64,000 nucleotides of DNA from Microbacterium aoyamense (GTDB lineage Bacteria; Actinomycetota; Actinomycetes; Actinomycetales; Microbacteriaceae): positions 62,001-126,000 of the forward strand of contig NZ_JAKNUT010000009.1 in the NCBI RefSeq assembly GCF_023155855.1, read 5' to 3'. Positions 56,933-64,000 of this stretch are shown in pieces. The notes under the pieces are model-generated. The model saw only the letters and a program-made list of their open reading frames with translations, was not told where the DNA came from and did no database searches. The position numbers were made by a program, and so were the translations under genes. Each line of letters starts with the position of its first letter. Position 1 is the first letter of the stretch.

Positions 56933-58273
56933 TCACACCATCGCGAATCGTTCGGAGCGGATGGCGTCGCCGGCGACGCCCGCGCTGGCCAGGGCGTGCT
57001 CGAGGTCGTCCATCATCGCATCGGGGCCGCACAAGCAGAACACGGTACCGGGCGGGACGGAGGGCACACGGGCACGGACGTACTCGGCATCCACATGTCC
57101 ACGCTCTCCCGTCCATGCGCCACTCGGACGCGACAGCACATGAGTGACCTCGAGGTTCAGTCGCGGCACCAGCGCGGCGATCTCGTCGTGGCAGGGGATG
57201 CTGTCCTCGTCCCGATTGCCGAACCACAGCTGCACAGGGCGCGTGTCACCACGATCGGCGAGCGTCTCGAGCATGCTCACGAGCGGAGTGACGCCCACGC
57301 CGGCGGCGATCAGCACGAGCGACGGGGCATCAGGGAGCACGAAAGCGCCGAACGGGCCGTCGAGGTAGATCGATTCACCAGGGCGGAGGTCGAGGACGTC
57401 CCGCGAGAAGTGGTCGTGCGCCTTGATCGTGAAGCGCACGGTATCGGGCCGCTCGGCGCTCGAAGCGAACGAGAACGGGTGGTAGTTCATCGCGAAGGCG
57501 GAGCGTCGCGCTTGCAGCCAGGTGAACTGTCCCGGTTCGAACCGGAAGCCGTGGCCGCCGTAGGATCGCGGATCCTCCAGCCGGATCGTCACCGTCGTCG
57601 TGTCACGAGTGCCGTGTTCGACGTTCTCGACGCTCCATCGTCGGCGCCGACGCTGGAGCGGCTTGACGATGCGCACCCAGACACCGACCGCGATGAACGC
57701 GACGCTGTACGCGATCCACAACGCCTGCTCCCACCACTCGCGCACGTAATAGCCCACCAGCACGACATGCGCGAGTGCGCTCGTGACCACGAGCAGAGCG
57801 AGGATCGCGTGCGAGACCTGCCATGCCGCGTAGGTCACCCGCAGGCGCTGGCGGAGCACCGACAGAACGATGAGCACGAGGAGCGCGGCCCACGACAGCA
57901 CGGCGAACTTCGCGCGAAGCGGGGACGTGAAGACATCCAGCAGGCCGAGGAACCGCGGGTCGAACACGAACAGGATGATCGGGTGCGCGAAGACGAACAG
58001 GGTCGCCACATACGCCATCTGCCGGTGGTGGCCGAGCACGACATCCATGCCGACCGGATGCACTATGAAGGCAGAGCGCGCCGCGATCACGAACTGCAGG
58101 CCGAACAGCGCGAGTCCGACGAATCCGAGCGCGACCGAGAAGTTGATCCAGAACCCGCGCCCCGGATCCAGCGAGATGAAGGCGAAGGCGAGCGGCAGCA
58201 CCGCGAGCGCCACATAGAGGCCGACCCAGATCGCGAAGGCGAGACGCGTGCGCCGGCGCAGCATCCCCTTCAT
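56933..58273 (-). CDS. Ferric-reductase-like transmembrane flavocytochrome (FRE/NOX type)
   Basis: A 446-aa protein. About six helices (residues 10-205) contain the histidines expected for haem binding (G-H-H-R-Q-M, F-A-H-P, V-S-H-A, L-A-H-V). A cytoplasmic FAD domain follows (Y-H-P-F-S-F-A-S), then an NAD(P)H domain with G-V-G-V-T-P-L-V and the C-terminal C-G-P-D-A-M. It should pass electrons from NAD(P)H through FAD and haem to an extracellular acceptor such as ferric iron or oxygen. ATG 58273 is chosen; 58264 is possible. It is co-transcribed with the 56-aa gene. Confidence 0.88.
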   Translation of the reverse strand: MKGMLRRRTRLAFAIWVGLYVALAVLPLAFAFISLDPGRGFWINFSVALGFVGLALFGLQFVIAARSAFIVHPVGMDVVLGHHRQMAYVATLFVFAHPIILFVFDPRFLGLLDVFTSPLRAKFAVLSWAALLVLIVLSVLRQRLRVTYAAWQVSHAILALLVVTSALAHVVLVGYYVREWWEQALWIAYSVAFIAVGVWVRIVKPLQRRRRRWSVENVEHGTRDTTTVTIRLEDPRSYGGHGFRFEPGQFTWLQARRSAFAMNYHPFSFASSAERPDTVRFTIKAHDHFSRDVLDLRPGESIYLDGPFGAFVLPDAPSLVLIAAGVGVTPLVSMLETLADRGDTRPVQLWFGNRDEDSIPCHDEIAALVPRLNLEVTHVLSRPSGAWTGERGHVDAEYVRARVPSVPPGTVFCLCGPDAMMDDLEHALASAGVAGDAIRSERFAMV

Positions 58274-58362
58274 CCCCACACTGCGAACTGTATCGGGCTT
58301 CGGCGACGGGTCATGCGAACGCACGGTCCGCCCCGCCTGCACACACGCCCCCGGAAGCGAAG

Positions 58363-58389
58363 AAGGACGCCCACGAGGGGCGTCCTTTT
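58363..58389. terminator. Bidirectional rho-independent terminator
   Basis: AAGGACGCCC (58363-58372) pairs with GGGCGTCCTT (58378-58387) around a 5-base loop, with TTTT at the plus-strand end. It is placed just past the 3' end of the tRNA-Met remnant. Confidence 0.75.
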
Positions 58390-58391
58390 CG

Positions 58392-58433
58392 TAGCGGGAG
58401 CGGGGCTTGAACCCGCGACCTCACGATTATGAG
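58392..58433 (-). other. 3' half of a tRNA-Met(CAU): attachment-site remnant
   Basis: Read on the minus strand, the DNA gives an anticodon loop CTCATAA, the 3' anticodon strand TCGTG, variable loop AGGTC, T stem GCGGG with loop TTCAAGC and CCCGC, acceptor strand TCCCGCT and discriminator A. Upstream, where CACGA and the D arm should be, the sequence is unrelated (GTGAATAG). Only the 3' half exists. This is the usual scar at one end of an element integrated in a tRNA gene. Confidence 0.85.
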
Positions 58434-58440
58434 CTATTCA

Positions 58441-58754
58441 CTCGCCACCCGCGGGTCGCAGTTGGTCGCAGCTGGTCGCAGCTGGTCGCAAGATTCCGCG
58501 GGTGGGAGCACAGTTAGTCGCAGTTGGTCGCAGTTGCGTCGGACGACAAACCGGCACAGAACCGGCACAGTGTGAGGCGGGACGAGAACCGGACAGGAAT
58601 GCCTCTCGCCCGTGTCGACGTCGGCGATCCAGGCCGCAGAATCCGCTCGGCACTGTGAGCCGGGCGGGGCGATGGCCTGCCTCAGAATTCGGGAACTTCA
58701 CCTGCGCCTGCCCTGGCTGAAGATCGACTGACGCGCATCGCATGATCATCACCA
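58441..58754. other. Gene-free island edge with tandem repeats
   Basis: 314 bases without a convincing gene between the tRNA remnant and fumarylpyruvate hydrolase. It holds the repeats at 58454-58570. No integrase open frame is visible here, so if the element carried one it must be at the other end or lost. Confidence 0.6.
58454..58570. repeat. Short tandem repeats beside the tRNA remnant
   Basis: Decamers GGTCGCAGTT, GGTCGCAGCT, GGTCGCAGCT and GGTCGCAAGA start at 58454, 58464, 58474 and 58484. AGTCGCAGTT and GGTCGCAGTT follow at 58516 and 58526. AACCGGCACAG is repeated exactly at 58549 and 58560. Such iterated sites next to an att core resemble arm-type integrase binding sites. Confidence 0.72.
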
Positions 58755-59612
58755 TCATGGACGCGGCAACGGTCGGGAAGCATAAGGAGCGGCCTGAGCC
58801 GCGCTTACCGCAACGTGCAGTCGCCCGATGCGAGCAATCTCTAGCACGATGTCGTCGCCATCGCTGAGCGCCCCCACGCCGGCCGGCGTGCCGGACGCGA
58901 TGACGTCGCCTGGCCAGAGCGTCATGATCGAGCTGGCGTACGCGACGAGCTGCGGGACGCCGAAGATCATCTCCGAGGTGGACACGCTCTGTCGGTGCTC
59001 ACCGCCGACCCAGCAGTCGAGCTGCAGCGCATCAGCATCCCCGACCTCATCGGGGGTCACGAGGAACGGGCCGATCGGCGTGAACGTGTCGAACGATTTC
59101 CGCGTCGAGCGGTCCTCGGTGGAGCGGACGCTGATATCCAGGATCCCCGTGTAGCCGGCGACGTATGAGAGCGCATCTTCGGTCGACACAGTGCGGGCCG
59201 TGCGCCCGATCACGATCCCCAGCTCGCCCTCTTGGTCGGTCCGCCGATCCGTGAACGGAAGCATGACGGTCCCCCCTGGCGCCAGCACCGAGCTGGTCGC
59301 CTTGAGGAACACGCCGTACTCGGCGATCGTCTTCTGCTCCGACATCTCGATCTTGTGGTCGAGATAGTTGACCGGCGCGGCAATGATCTTGCCCGGTCGT
59401 GGGAGCGGCGCGTCGAGCGTCACCTCGGCGAGCGGAATTCTGGCGAGACCCGCGAGATCGATGTCCTCCACCCCGGCGAAGTCACCATGGCGATCGAGCC
59501 ACTCGCTCCAGGCGCCTGCGGGGGTCACGGCGGAAACTCTCGGCGAGAGATCGATGACGTCGTCGTCGACGACGAGCCCCGGCCGGTGACCGTCGAAGAG
59601 GGCGAGCTTCAT
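58755..59612 (-). CDS. Fumarylacetoacetate hydrolase family protein, probable fumarylpyruvate hydrolase
   Basis: A 285-aa FAH-superfamily enzyme with metal ligands in D-Q-E-G-E-L-G-I-V-I-G (Glu-x-Glu near 131-133) and Asp in I-L-D-I-S-V-R, and the L-D-H-K substrate loop. In gentisate pathways the member at this position splits fumarylpyruvate into fumarate and pyruvate. It lies 32 bases downstream of the 3-hydroxybenzoate 6-hydroxylase gene on the same strand. Direct cleavage of maleylpyruvate is possible since a working isomerase is not seen nearby. Confidence 0.83.
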   Translation of the reverse strand: MKLALFDGHRPGLVVDDDVIDLSPRVSAVTPAGAWSEWLDRHGDFAGVEDIDLAGLARIPLAEVTLDAPLPRPGKIIAAPVNYLDHKIEMSEQKTIAEYGVFLKATSSVLAPGGTVMLPFTDRRTDQEGELGIVIGRTARTVSTEDALSYVAGYTGILDISVRSTEDRSTRKSFDTFTPIGPFLVTPDEVGDADALQLDCWVGGEHRQSVSTSEMIFGVPQLVAYASSIMTLWPGDVIASGTPAGVGALSDGDDIVLEIARIGRLHVAVSAAQAAPYASRPLPRP

Positions 59613-59644
59613 TTCATGTTCCGATCTGCGAGTTGCGAGGGTGT

Positions 59645-60832
59645 TCAGGCGGTGGCGGGGATGCTCTGCGGCGCGTAGAGCCAGTCGATGGTGCTGAAGT
59701 CGTCACGACCGCGCGCAAGCAGGAGCGCGTTTCGCGCCCTCGCCTGATCCCCCTCCCGGTGGCAGAGGTCTCCGAAGGCACGCGCTGTGCTCTGCACCTC
59801 CGCCGTGCGGGGCGCGCGCTCGGCGGTGAAGAGTGCGCCGACGTCGGTCGCCGCGACGTCGTGACCGACGATCGTACCGAGCGCCGAGGCATCCTCCAAC
59901 GCCTGGCAGCACCCCTGGGCGAGATATTGCAGCATCGGATGTGCGGCATCCCCCATGAGCACCACGCGACCCTGCGACCAGTCGTCGGTCGGAACACGGT
60001 CGTACAACGGCCATCGACGCTGCTTGCCGACGAAGTCGAGTGCGCGGCGCACGACGGGGTGACAGTCGCCGAAGCGCTCCTCGAGCTCGTCTGCTCCGCC
60101 GTACTCCTCTTCCCCGCGCGCGAAGGCGTCGCTGCGGAAGACGAGCACATTGTTGAGCAGCTCCCCACGCCGAAGCGGATACTGCACGAGGTGGCCGTGA
60201 GGCGCCATCCATACGACGACATCGTCGGAGATCGGTCCGGTGTCCTCGACGGCGATGGTTCCCCGGTAGGCGACGTAGCCCGAGTTCACCGGAACGTCGC
60301 CCACGAGGCGATCGCGAAGCGACGACCGCAGCCCGTCGGCACCGATCACGACATCGCCGGAGTAGGTGCGCCCGTCTGCCGTCCGTGCGGTGCCGGCGGA
60401 GGTGTCCACCGACACGATCTCGGTCGCGACGTGAAGATCCGCCCCGAGTCGTCTCGCCTCCGCGAGGAGCAGTGAGTGCAGGTCGGTGCGGTGGATGACG
60501 CAGTAGGGCGCGCCGTATCGGCCGACGAAAGCGTCATCGAGGGGGATTCTGGTGAGCTCCTCGTTCGTCAGGGCGTCACGCGCGATGAGGTTCTCGGGGA
60601 AGACCGCGACCTCACGGATGGCCGACTCCAAGCCCCAGCCGAACAGAATGCGGGTCGCGTTGGGGCCGAGTTGGAGTCCGGCACCGACCTCGCCGAACTC
60701 GTCGGCCTTCTCGACCAGTGTGACCGCTACCCCGGCGCGGCGGAGCGCTACAGCTGTGGCCAGGCCGCCGATGCCGCCTCCGACGATGAGGGCGGATCCG
60801 ACTGCAGGTACGTCATCGTCGTGCGTCTTCAC
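59645..60832 (-). CDS. 3-Hydroxybenzoate 6-hydroxylase-like FAD monooxygenase
   Basis: A 395-aa class A flavoprotein hydroxylase with FAD motif G-G-G-I-G-G-L near residues 18-24, D-G motif G-A-D-G-L-R-S near 164-170, and G-D-A-A-H-P-M-L-Q-Y-L-A-Q-G near 298-311. The Y-D-R-V-P segment and the T-I-D-W-L-Y end follow the Rhodococcus 3-hydroxybenzoate 6-hydroxylase. It should make gentisate, the substrate of the nearby dioxygenase. Salicylate-type hydroxylation is less likely. The GTG start faces the IclR gene across 48 bases. Confidence 0.86.
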   Translation of the reverse strand: MKTHDDDVPAVGSALIVGGGIGGLATAVALRRAGVAVTLVEKADEFGEVGAGLQLGPNATRILFGWGLESAIREVAVFPENLIARDALTNEELTRIPLDDAFVGRYGAPYCVIHRTDLHSLLLAEARRLGADLHVATEIVSVDTSAGTARTADGRTYSGDVVIGADGLRSSLRDRLVGDVPVNSGYVAYRGTIAVEDTGPISDDVVVWMAPHGHLVQYPLRRGELLNNVLVFRSDAFARGEEEYGGADELEERFGDCHPVVRRALDFVGKQRRWPLYDRVPTDDWSQGRVVLMGDAAHPMLQYLAQGCCQALEDASALGTIVGHDVAATDVGALFTAERAPRTAEVQSTARAFGDLCHREGDQARARNALLLARGRDDFSTIDWLYAPQSIPATA

Positions 60833-60868
60833 CCGGACAGCTTGGGATGCGTTTCCGTCGATGCGGCA

Positions 60869-60874
60869 TAAGAT
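60869..60874 (+). promoter_or_regulatory. Leaderless -10 box (TAAGAT)
   Basis: TAAGAT ends 6 bases before ATG 60881 of the IclR gene, inside the 48-base divergent promoter shared with the hydroxylase. Confidence 0.55.
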
Positions 60875-60880
60875 TCCTCA

Positions 60881-61684
60881 ATGCGGAACGACCCTCTTCC
60901 CCAGCGACCGTCGAACGGCGTCGAATCACTGGACCGCGGCCTCCGTCTGCTGCAGCTTCTGCGCGACGACGGCAGCGTACGGGTCTCCGACGCCGCCATG
61001 CACCTCGGAACAGCGCGTTCGACGGCGCATCGGCTGCTGTCGACGCTCGTCTACCGCGGATTCGCCGTCATCGACGACGACCACGTCTACCGGCCGGGTC
61101 CGTCGATGGACGTCGGGACCGCACGCCTCGCGTGGATCAAGGAACTGCGCCGCATCTGCCACCCCCATCTGACTGTGCTCGCGCGCAGGGCCGGGCAATC
61201 GGCGAACCTGATGGTGCGCACGGGAGTCCGGGTGCGCTTCCTTGAGACGGTCGAAGCGTCCACTGCGCGCCGAACCCGGGATCGCCAGGGCATCGTCATG
61301 CCGGCGGCACGGGCATCCGGCGGCAAGGCGCTTCTCGCCACCCTCACTGACGAGGAACTCACCGCCCTTTACCGTGCCGCCACAACCGACGATCAACTCA
61401 GCGACGGCGAACTCTCCTCCCTGCTGCGCGAGCTCCACTCCGTGCGCCGCAACGGCTTCGCGGTGAACCGGGGCGAGACCGAGCGCGACGTCGCCGCGGT
61501 CGGCGCGGCCATCGAATCCGCGGACGGCGCCGAGATCGGGGCGTTCTCGGTATCGGTGCAGTCCGACCTTCTGACCGGTGACCTGCAGCAACGGCTCATC
61601 GATCTCGTCCTGCAGGCACGCGCAGAGATCTCTCGCGACATCCGTGCGAGCGACCTGCACGCGGATGCGGCACCATTCCGTTAG
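60881..61684 (+). CDS. IclR family transcriptional regulator of the gentisate cluster
   Basis: A 267-aa regulator: winged helix at about 14-75 (R-V-S-D-A-A-M-H-L-G-T-A-R-S-T-A-H-R-L-L) and an effector domain with S-A-N-L-M-V-R and A-R-A-S-G-G-K-A-L-L-A. IclR proteins often control aromatic catabolic genes. This one sits between the divergent hydroxylase and the gentisate dioxygenase, 77 bases upstream of the latter. The effector is probably an aromatic acid, by context only. Confidence 0.9.
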   Translation: MRNDPLPQRPSNGVESLDRGLRLLQLLRDDGSVRVSDAAMHLGTARSTAHRLLSTLVYRGFAVIDDDHVYRPGPSMDVGTARLAWIKELRRICHPHLTVLARRAGQSANLMVRTGVRVRFLETVEASTARRTRDRQGIVMPAARASGGKALLATLTDEELTALYRAATTDDQLSDGELSSLLRELHSVRRNGFAVNRGETERDVAAVGAAIESADGAEIGAFSVSVQSDLLTGDLQQRLIDLVLQARAEISRDIRASDLHADAAPFR

Positions 61685-61761
61685 GCGGAATCTGGGTCCT
61701 GATCCGATGACGCCGCTTTACGGTCGGTTCGCATCCGTCACCGATCGACGAGGACCCATCA

Positions 61762-62868
61762 ATGACGATCGACCACACCGCGGCACGCACCGTCGCGGAC
61801 CCGTCGCTTCCCGAGCCGTCCGCCGAGCTCGACCGACTGTACGCGGACTTCGCGCGCAACAGCACCGCTCCCCTGTGGACGCAGACGAACGACCTCATGC
61901 CCTTCACACCGAAGCCGTCCGCGATTCCGTTTGTCTGGCGCTGGACCGAGCTGCTCGACATCGCCCGCCGATCGGGCGACCTCGTCCCCGTCGGACGCGG
62001 CGGCGAGCGCCGCGCGATCGGCCTGGCGAATCCGGGTCTGGCCCCCACCGCCTATGCGACGCCGACGCTGTGGTGCGCCATCCAGTGGCTGGGCGGACAT
62101 GAGACCGCGCCTGAGCACCGCCACGCCCAGAATGCCTTCCGGTTCGTCGTCGAGGGCGAAGGGGTCTGGACGGTGGTCAACGGCGATCCCGTCGCAATGC
62201 GTCGCGGTGATCTGCTCCTGACGCCGGGTTGGCACTTCCACGGCCACCACAACGACACCGCAGAGCCCATGGCGTGGATCGACGGTCTCGACGTGCCGTT
62301 CGCCCACGACATGGACTTCGGGTTCTTCGAATTCGGCTCCGAGCGCGTCACGGACGAGGCGTCCCCCGCCATCTCGCGCGGCGAGCGTCTGTGGGCCCAC
62401 CCCGGCGTCACCCCCTTGTCCAGCCGAGGTTCGTCCCCGAGCACACCGCTCGGCGCGTATCGGTGGGAGGCGACCGATGCCGCGCTTCGAGCGCAGCTCG
62501 AATTGGAGGACGAGGGCCACCCGGCCACCGTCGAGCAGGGGCACGCGGCGATCAAGTACACGAATCCGACGAACGGCGGCGACGTGCTCCCGACGATCCG
62601 GTGCGAGTTCCACCGCCTGCGCGAGGGCACCGCGACGGCTCCTCGCCACGAGGTCGGCTCGTCGATCTGGCAGGTCTTCGAAGGCCGCGGCGCTGTCGTC
62701 CTGGACGGCGAGCGTCATGTCCTTCAGAAGGGCGACCTCTTCGTGGTGCCGTCGTGGGTGCCGTGGTCTCTCGAGGCCGAGACCTCCTTCGATCTCTTCC
62801 GGTTCAGCGATGCCCCCATCGTGGAGAAGTTGAACTTCGCTCGGACGTTCCTGAGCGGCACGCGGTGA
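61762..62868 (+). CDS. Gentisate 1,2-dioxygenase
   Basis: A 368-aa bicupin. The N-terminal cupin holds the ferrous ligands in P-E-H-R-H-A-Q-N-A-F-R-F (two His near 118-120) and W-H-F-H-G-H-H near 156-162, with V-V-E-G-E-G-V-W-T between. The C-terminal cupin (about 270-350) has lost the ligands, as usual. It opens the gentisate ring to maleylpyruvate. GAGGA lies six bases before the ATG. The next gene starts within its stop codon. Confidence 0.93.
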   Translation: MTIDHTAARTVADPSLPEPSAELDRLYADFARNSTAPLWTQTNDLMPFTPKPSAIPFVWRWTELLDIARRSGDLVPVGRGGERRAIGLANPGLAPTAYATPTLWCAIQWLGGHETAPEHRHAQNAFRFVVEGEGVWTVVNGDPVAMRRGDLLLTPGWHFHGHHNDTAEPMAWIDGLDVPFAHDMDFGFFEFGSERVTDEASPAISRGERLWAHPGVTPLSSRGSSPSTPLGAYRWEATDAALRAQLELEDEGHPATVEQGHAAIKYTNPTNGGDVLPTIRCEFHRLREGTATAPRHEVGSSIWQVFEGRGAVVLDGERHVLQKGDLFVVPSWVPWSLEAETSFDLFRFSDAPIVEKLNFARTFLSGTR

Positions 62869-63389
62869 CGTCGATGCCATCCGTGCTCGCAGCCCCGCCG
62901 ACCGACCGCATGCTGCAGGCCCGTCGAGGCACCGCATACTTCTCGCGGATCCTGGGCGAGCTCTCCGACGACGAGTTGACCGGCGAGCGCGAGGCCGCGA
63001 TCGTCGCGCGCGTGGCCCTGCACGCGCGTGCGAGCGCTGAGACCCTTGAGGCGCTGCGCGAGGGTTGGCCCTACAGCCCGCACGCGACTCCCTTCGACGA
63101 CGAGTCGGTTCGCTTCACATCAACCCTGAACGCGCACGCGCTGCGGAATCTCCACGCCCATGCCGTCGTGCACCTGAACGTGGAATGGCGCGACCTCCCC
63201 GACACGATGTGGGACGCATCGGTGACGCTCTGGGACGGCCGTACCTCGACGCCGGCGTCGCTGGTCGAGGACCGCCGACGCCTCGTGTGGACCGCCGCCA
63301 TCAGCCTGGACCCGCTCGCGCGCATCAGCGCGGTCCCCCTAGACCTGCGAACCGACGACGATCGTCTCCCCGTGACGTCCACGCCGTAG
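62865..63389 (+). CDS. Shortened maleylpyruvate-isomerase-like (MDMPI/DinB fold) protein without metal ligands
   Basis: A protein of about 174 aa whose core (S-T-L-N-A-H-A-L-R-N-L-H-A-H and W-R-D-L-P-D ... G-R-T ... P-A-S) follows mycothiol-dependent maleylpyruvate isomerase, the expected third gentisate enzyme. Compared from memory with the Corynebacterium enzyme (about 240 aa; ligands His52, Glu144, His148), the first His aligns with Arg (I-V-A-R-V-A), the Glu with Leu and the last His with Ala (R-L-V-W-T-A-A), and the C-terminal domain is missing. GTG 62865 overlaps the dioxygenase stop (GTGA). ATG 62874 is an alternative. Confidence 0.72.
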   Translation: MTSMPSVLAAPPTDRMLQARRGTAYFSRILGELSDDELTGEREAAIVARVALHARASAETLEALREGWPYSPHATPFDDESVRFTSTLNAHALRNLHAHAVVHLNVEWRDLPDTMWDASVTLWDGRTSTPASLVEDRRRLVWTAAISLDPLARISAVPLDLRTDDDRLPVTSTP

Positions 63390-63446
63390 CTCGCAGCCAT
63401 CGCGTACGCGATGCCAACACCCGCAAGAGAGTCAAAGGAGATTCAC

Positions 63447-64000
63447 ATGACGAAACTGTCCGCCGAGACCGCGGTGGCCTCCCGAACGAGAGTCGCAGGG
63501 CCCTGGCAGGCCGCTCTCCTGCTTGCCGGAAGCTGCATGCCCGTGATGGGGTCCGTGCTGATCACGCCGGTCCTGCCCCAACTCTCACAGCATTTCGGCG
63601 ATGCGCCCGGCGCCGAAGTGCTCGTGCCGATGATCGTCGCCATCCCGGCTCTGTTCATCGCCATCTTCGCACCGTTCGCTGGCCAGATCGTGGACCGCCT
63701 GGGCCGCAAGAACCTGCTCGTCATCTCTCTGTTCGCTTATGCCGTCGCCGGCACTGTGCCGGCGTGGCTGGACAGCCTCACCGGCATCCTCGTCAGCCGT
63801 GCGTTCGTGGGCATCTTCGAAGCGGGGATCATGACGGTGTGCACGACGCTGATCGTCGACTACTTCCATGGGGAGCGACGACGCAACCGCTATCTGGGTC
63901 TGCAGACGGTAGCCACGACACTTGGGGCGACGCTCTTCATCGCCATCGGCGGTGCGGTCGGCTCGGCCGGCTGGCACGCCCCCTTCTGGATCTACAGCCT
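63447..64000 (+). CDS. MFS transporter, N-terminal part (cut by window edge)
   Basis: ATG 63447 has AAAGGAG seven bases upstream. The 184 residues visible contain about five to six membrane helices and the MFS loop motif G-Q-I-V-D-R-L-G-R-K near 72-81. The frame runs off the right edge. From its place in the gentisate cluster it probably imports 3-hydroxybenzoate, gentisate or a related acid. That is inference. Confidence 0.85.
   Translation, partial: MTKLSAETAVASRTRVAGPWQAALLLAGSCMPVMGSVLITPVLPQLSQHFGDAPGAEVLVPMIVAIPALFIAIFAPFAGQIVDRLGRKNLLVISLFAYAVAGTVPAWLDSLTGILVSRAFVGIFEAGIMTVCTTLIVDYFHGERRRNRYLGLQTVATTLGATLFIAIGGAVGSAGWHAPFWIYS

Noticed and set aside
58392..58470. Intact tRNA-Met gene
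   Set aside because: The 5' acceptor strand, D arm and 5' anticodon strand cannot be found. Only the 3' half is present.
58454..58535. CRISPR-like repeats
   Set aside because: The units are 10 bases and contiguous, without unique spacers of uniform length and without cas genes.
58438..58758. 106-aa minus-strand frame beside the tRNA remnant
   Set aside because: Its C-terminal part is only the translated decamer repeats. There is no ribosome-binding site and no integrase or excisionase similarity.

Overview
The window looks like chromosome of a high-GC Gram-positive actinobacterium of the family Microbacteriaceae, most likely Microbacterium or a close relative. The evidence is very high GC with GTG and TTG starts, a murB gene beside a pair of MaoC half-dehydratases, a mycothiol-type maleylpyruvate isomerase relative, DUF2510 and small Microbacteriaceae-type proteins, and many leaderless genes with a TANNNT box 5-8 nt before the start codon. 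No rRNA, CRISPR array, insertion sequence or replication origin was seen.

Layout. 0-7.3 kb: end of malate synthase and complete isocitrate lyase (glyoxylate shunt), a TolB-like lipoprotein, a YCII protein, an aminotransferase, a 48-aa protein whose ribosome-binding site lies in a hairpin, and a frameshifted trypsin-like lipoprotein. 7.3-10.9 kb: murB, two MaoC half-dehydratases, a TSUP permease and a DUF2510 protein. 10.9-18.4 kb: a sugar or polyol island (isomerase, Gfo/Idh/MocA dehydrogenase, binding protein, ABC ATPase, permease, ROK regulator). 18.4-24.5 kb: small alarmone synthetase, YaeQ, LmbE-like lipoprotein, acyl-CoA dehydrogenase, Dabb protein, flavoprotein monooxygenase.

24.5-39.8 kb holds an oligopeptide-type ABC operon translationally coupled to a tartrate/D-malate dehydrogenase, then an S9 peptidase, a TetR regulator, an M20 peptidase, a fluoroacetate-dehalogenase-like hydrolase and an NtaA-type monooxygenase. 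A GTTGACTAT motif recurs in three promoter regions here and suggests one regulon. 39.8-43.6 kb is an NCS1 transporter plus amidohydrolase unit, divergent from a second TetR whose start overlaps a palindrome. 44-54.7 kb combines cyclic-di-GMP and stress functions: a PAS/GAF-GGDEF protein, a bacteriophytochrome-GGDEF, an EAL phosphodiesterase, and an operon of Dps, SDR, F420-type oxidoreductase, an acidic protein and GH15. 54.7-58.3 kb: MarR, an FMN reductase-VOC fusion, a ferric-reductase-like flavocytochrome and a coupled 56-aa exported protein.

At 58.39 kb only the 3' half of a tRNA-Met(CAU) remains, next to short tandem repeats. This looks like one attachment-site boundary of an integrated island. 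To its right is a 3-hydroxybenzoate/gentisate cluster: fumarylpyruvate hydrolase, 3-hydroxybenzoate 6-hydroxylase, IclR, gentisate dioxygenase, a shortened maleylpyruvate-isomerase-like protein that seems to have lost its metal ligands, and the start of an MFS transporter. The step from maleylpyruvate to fumarylpyruvate has no obvious working enzyme in view.
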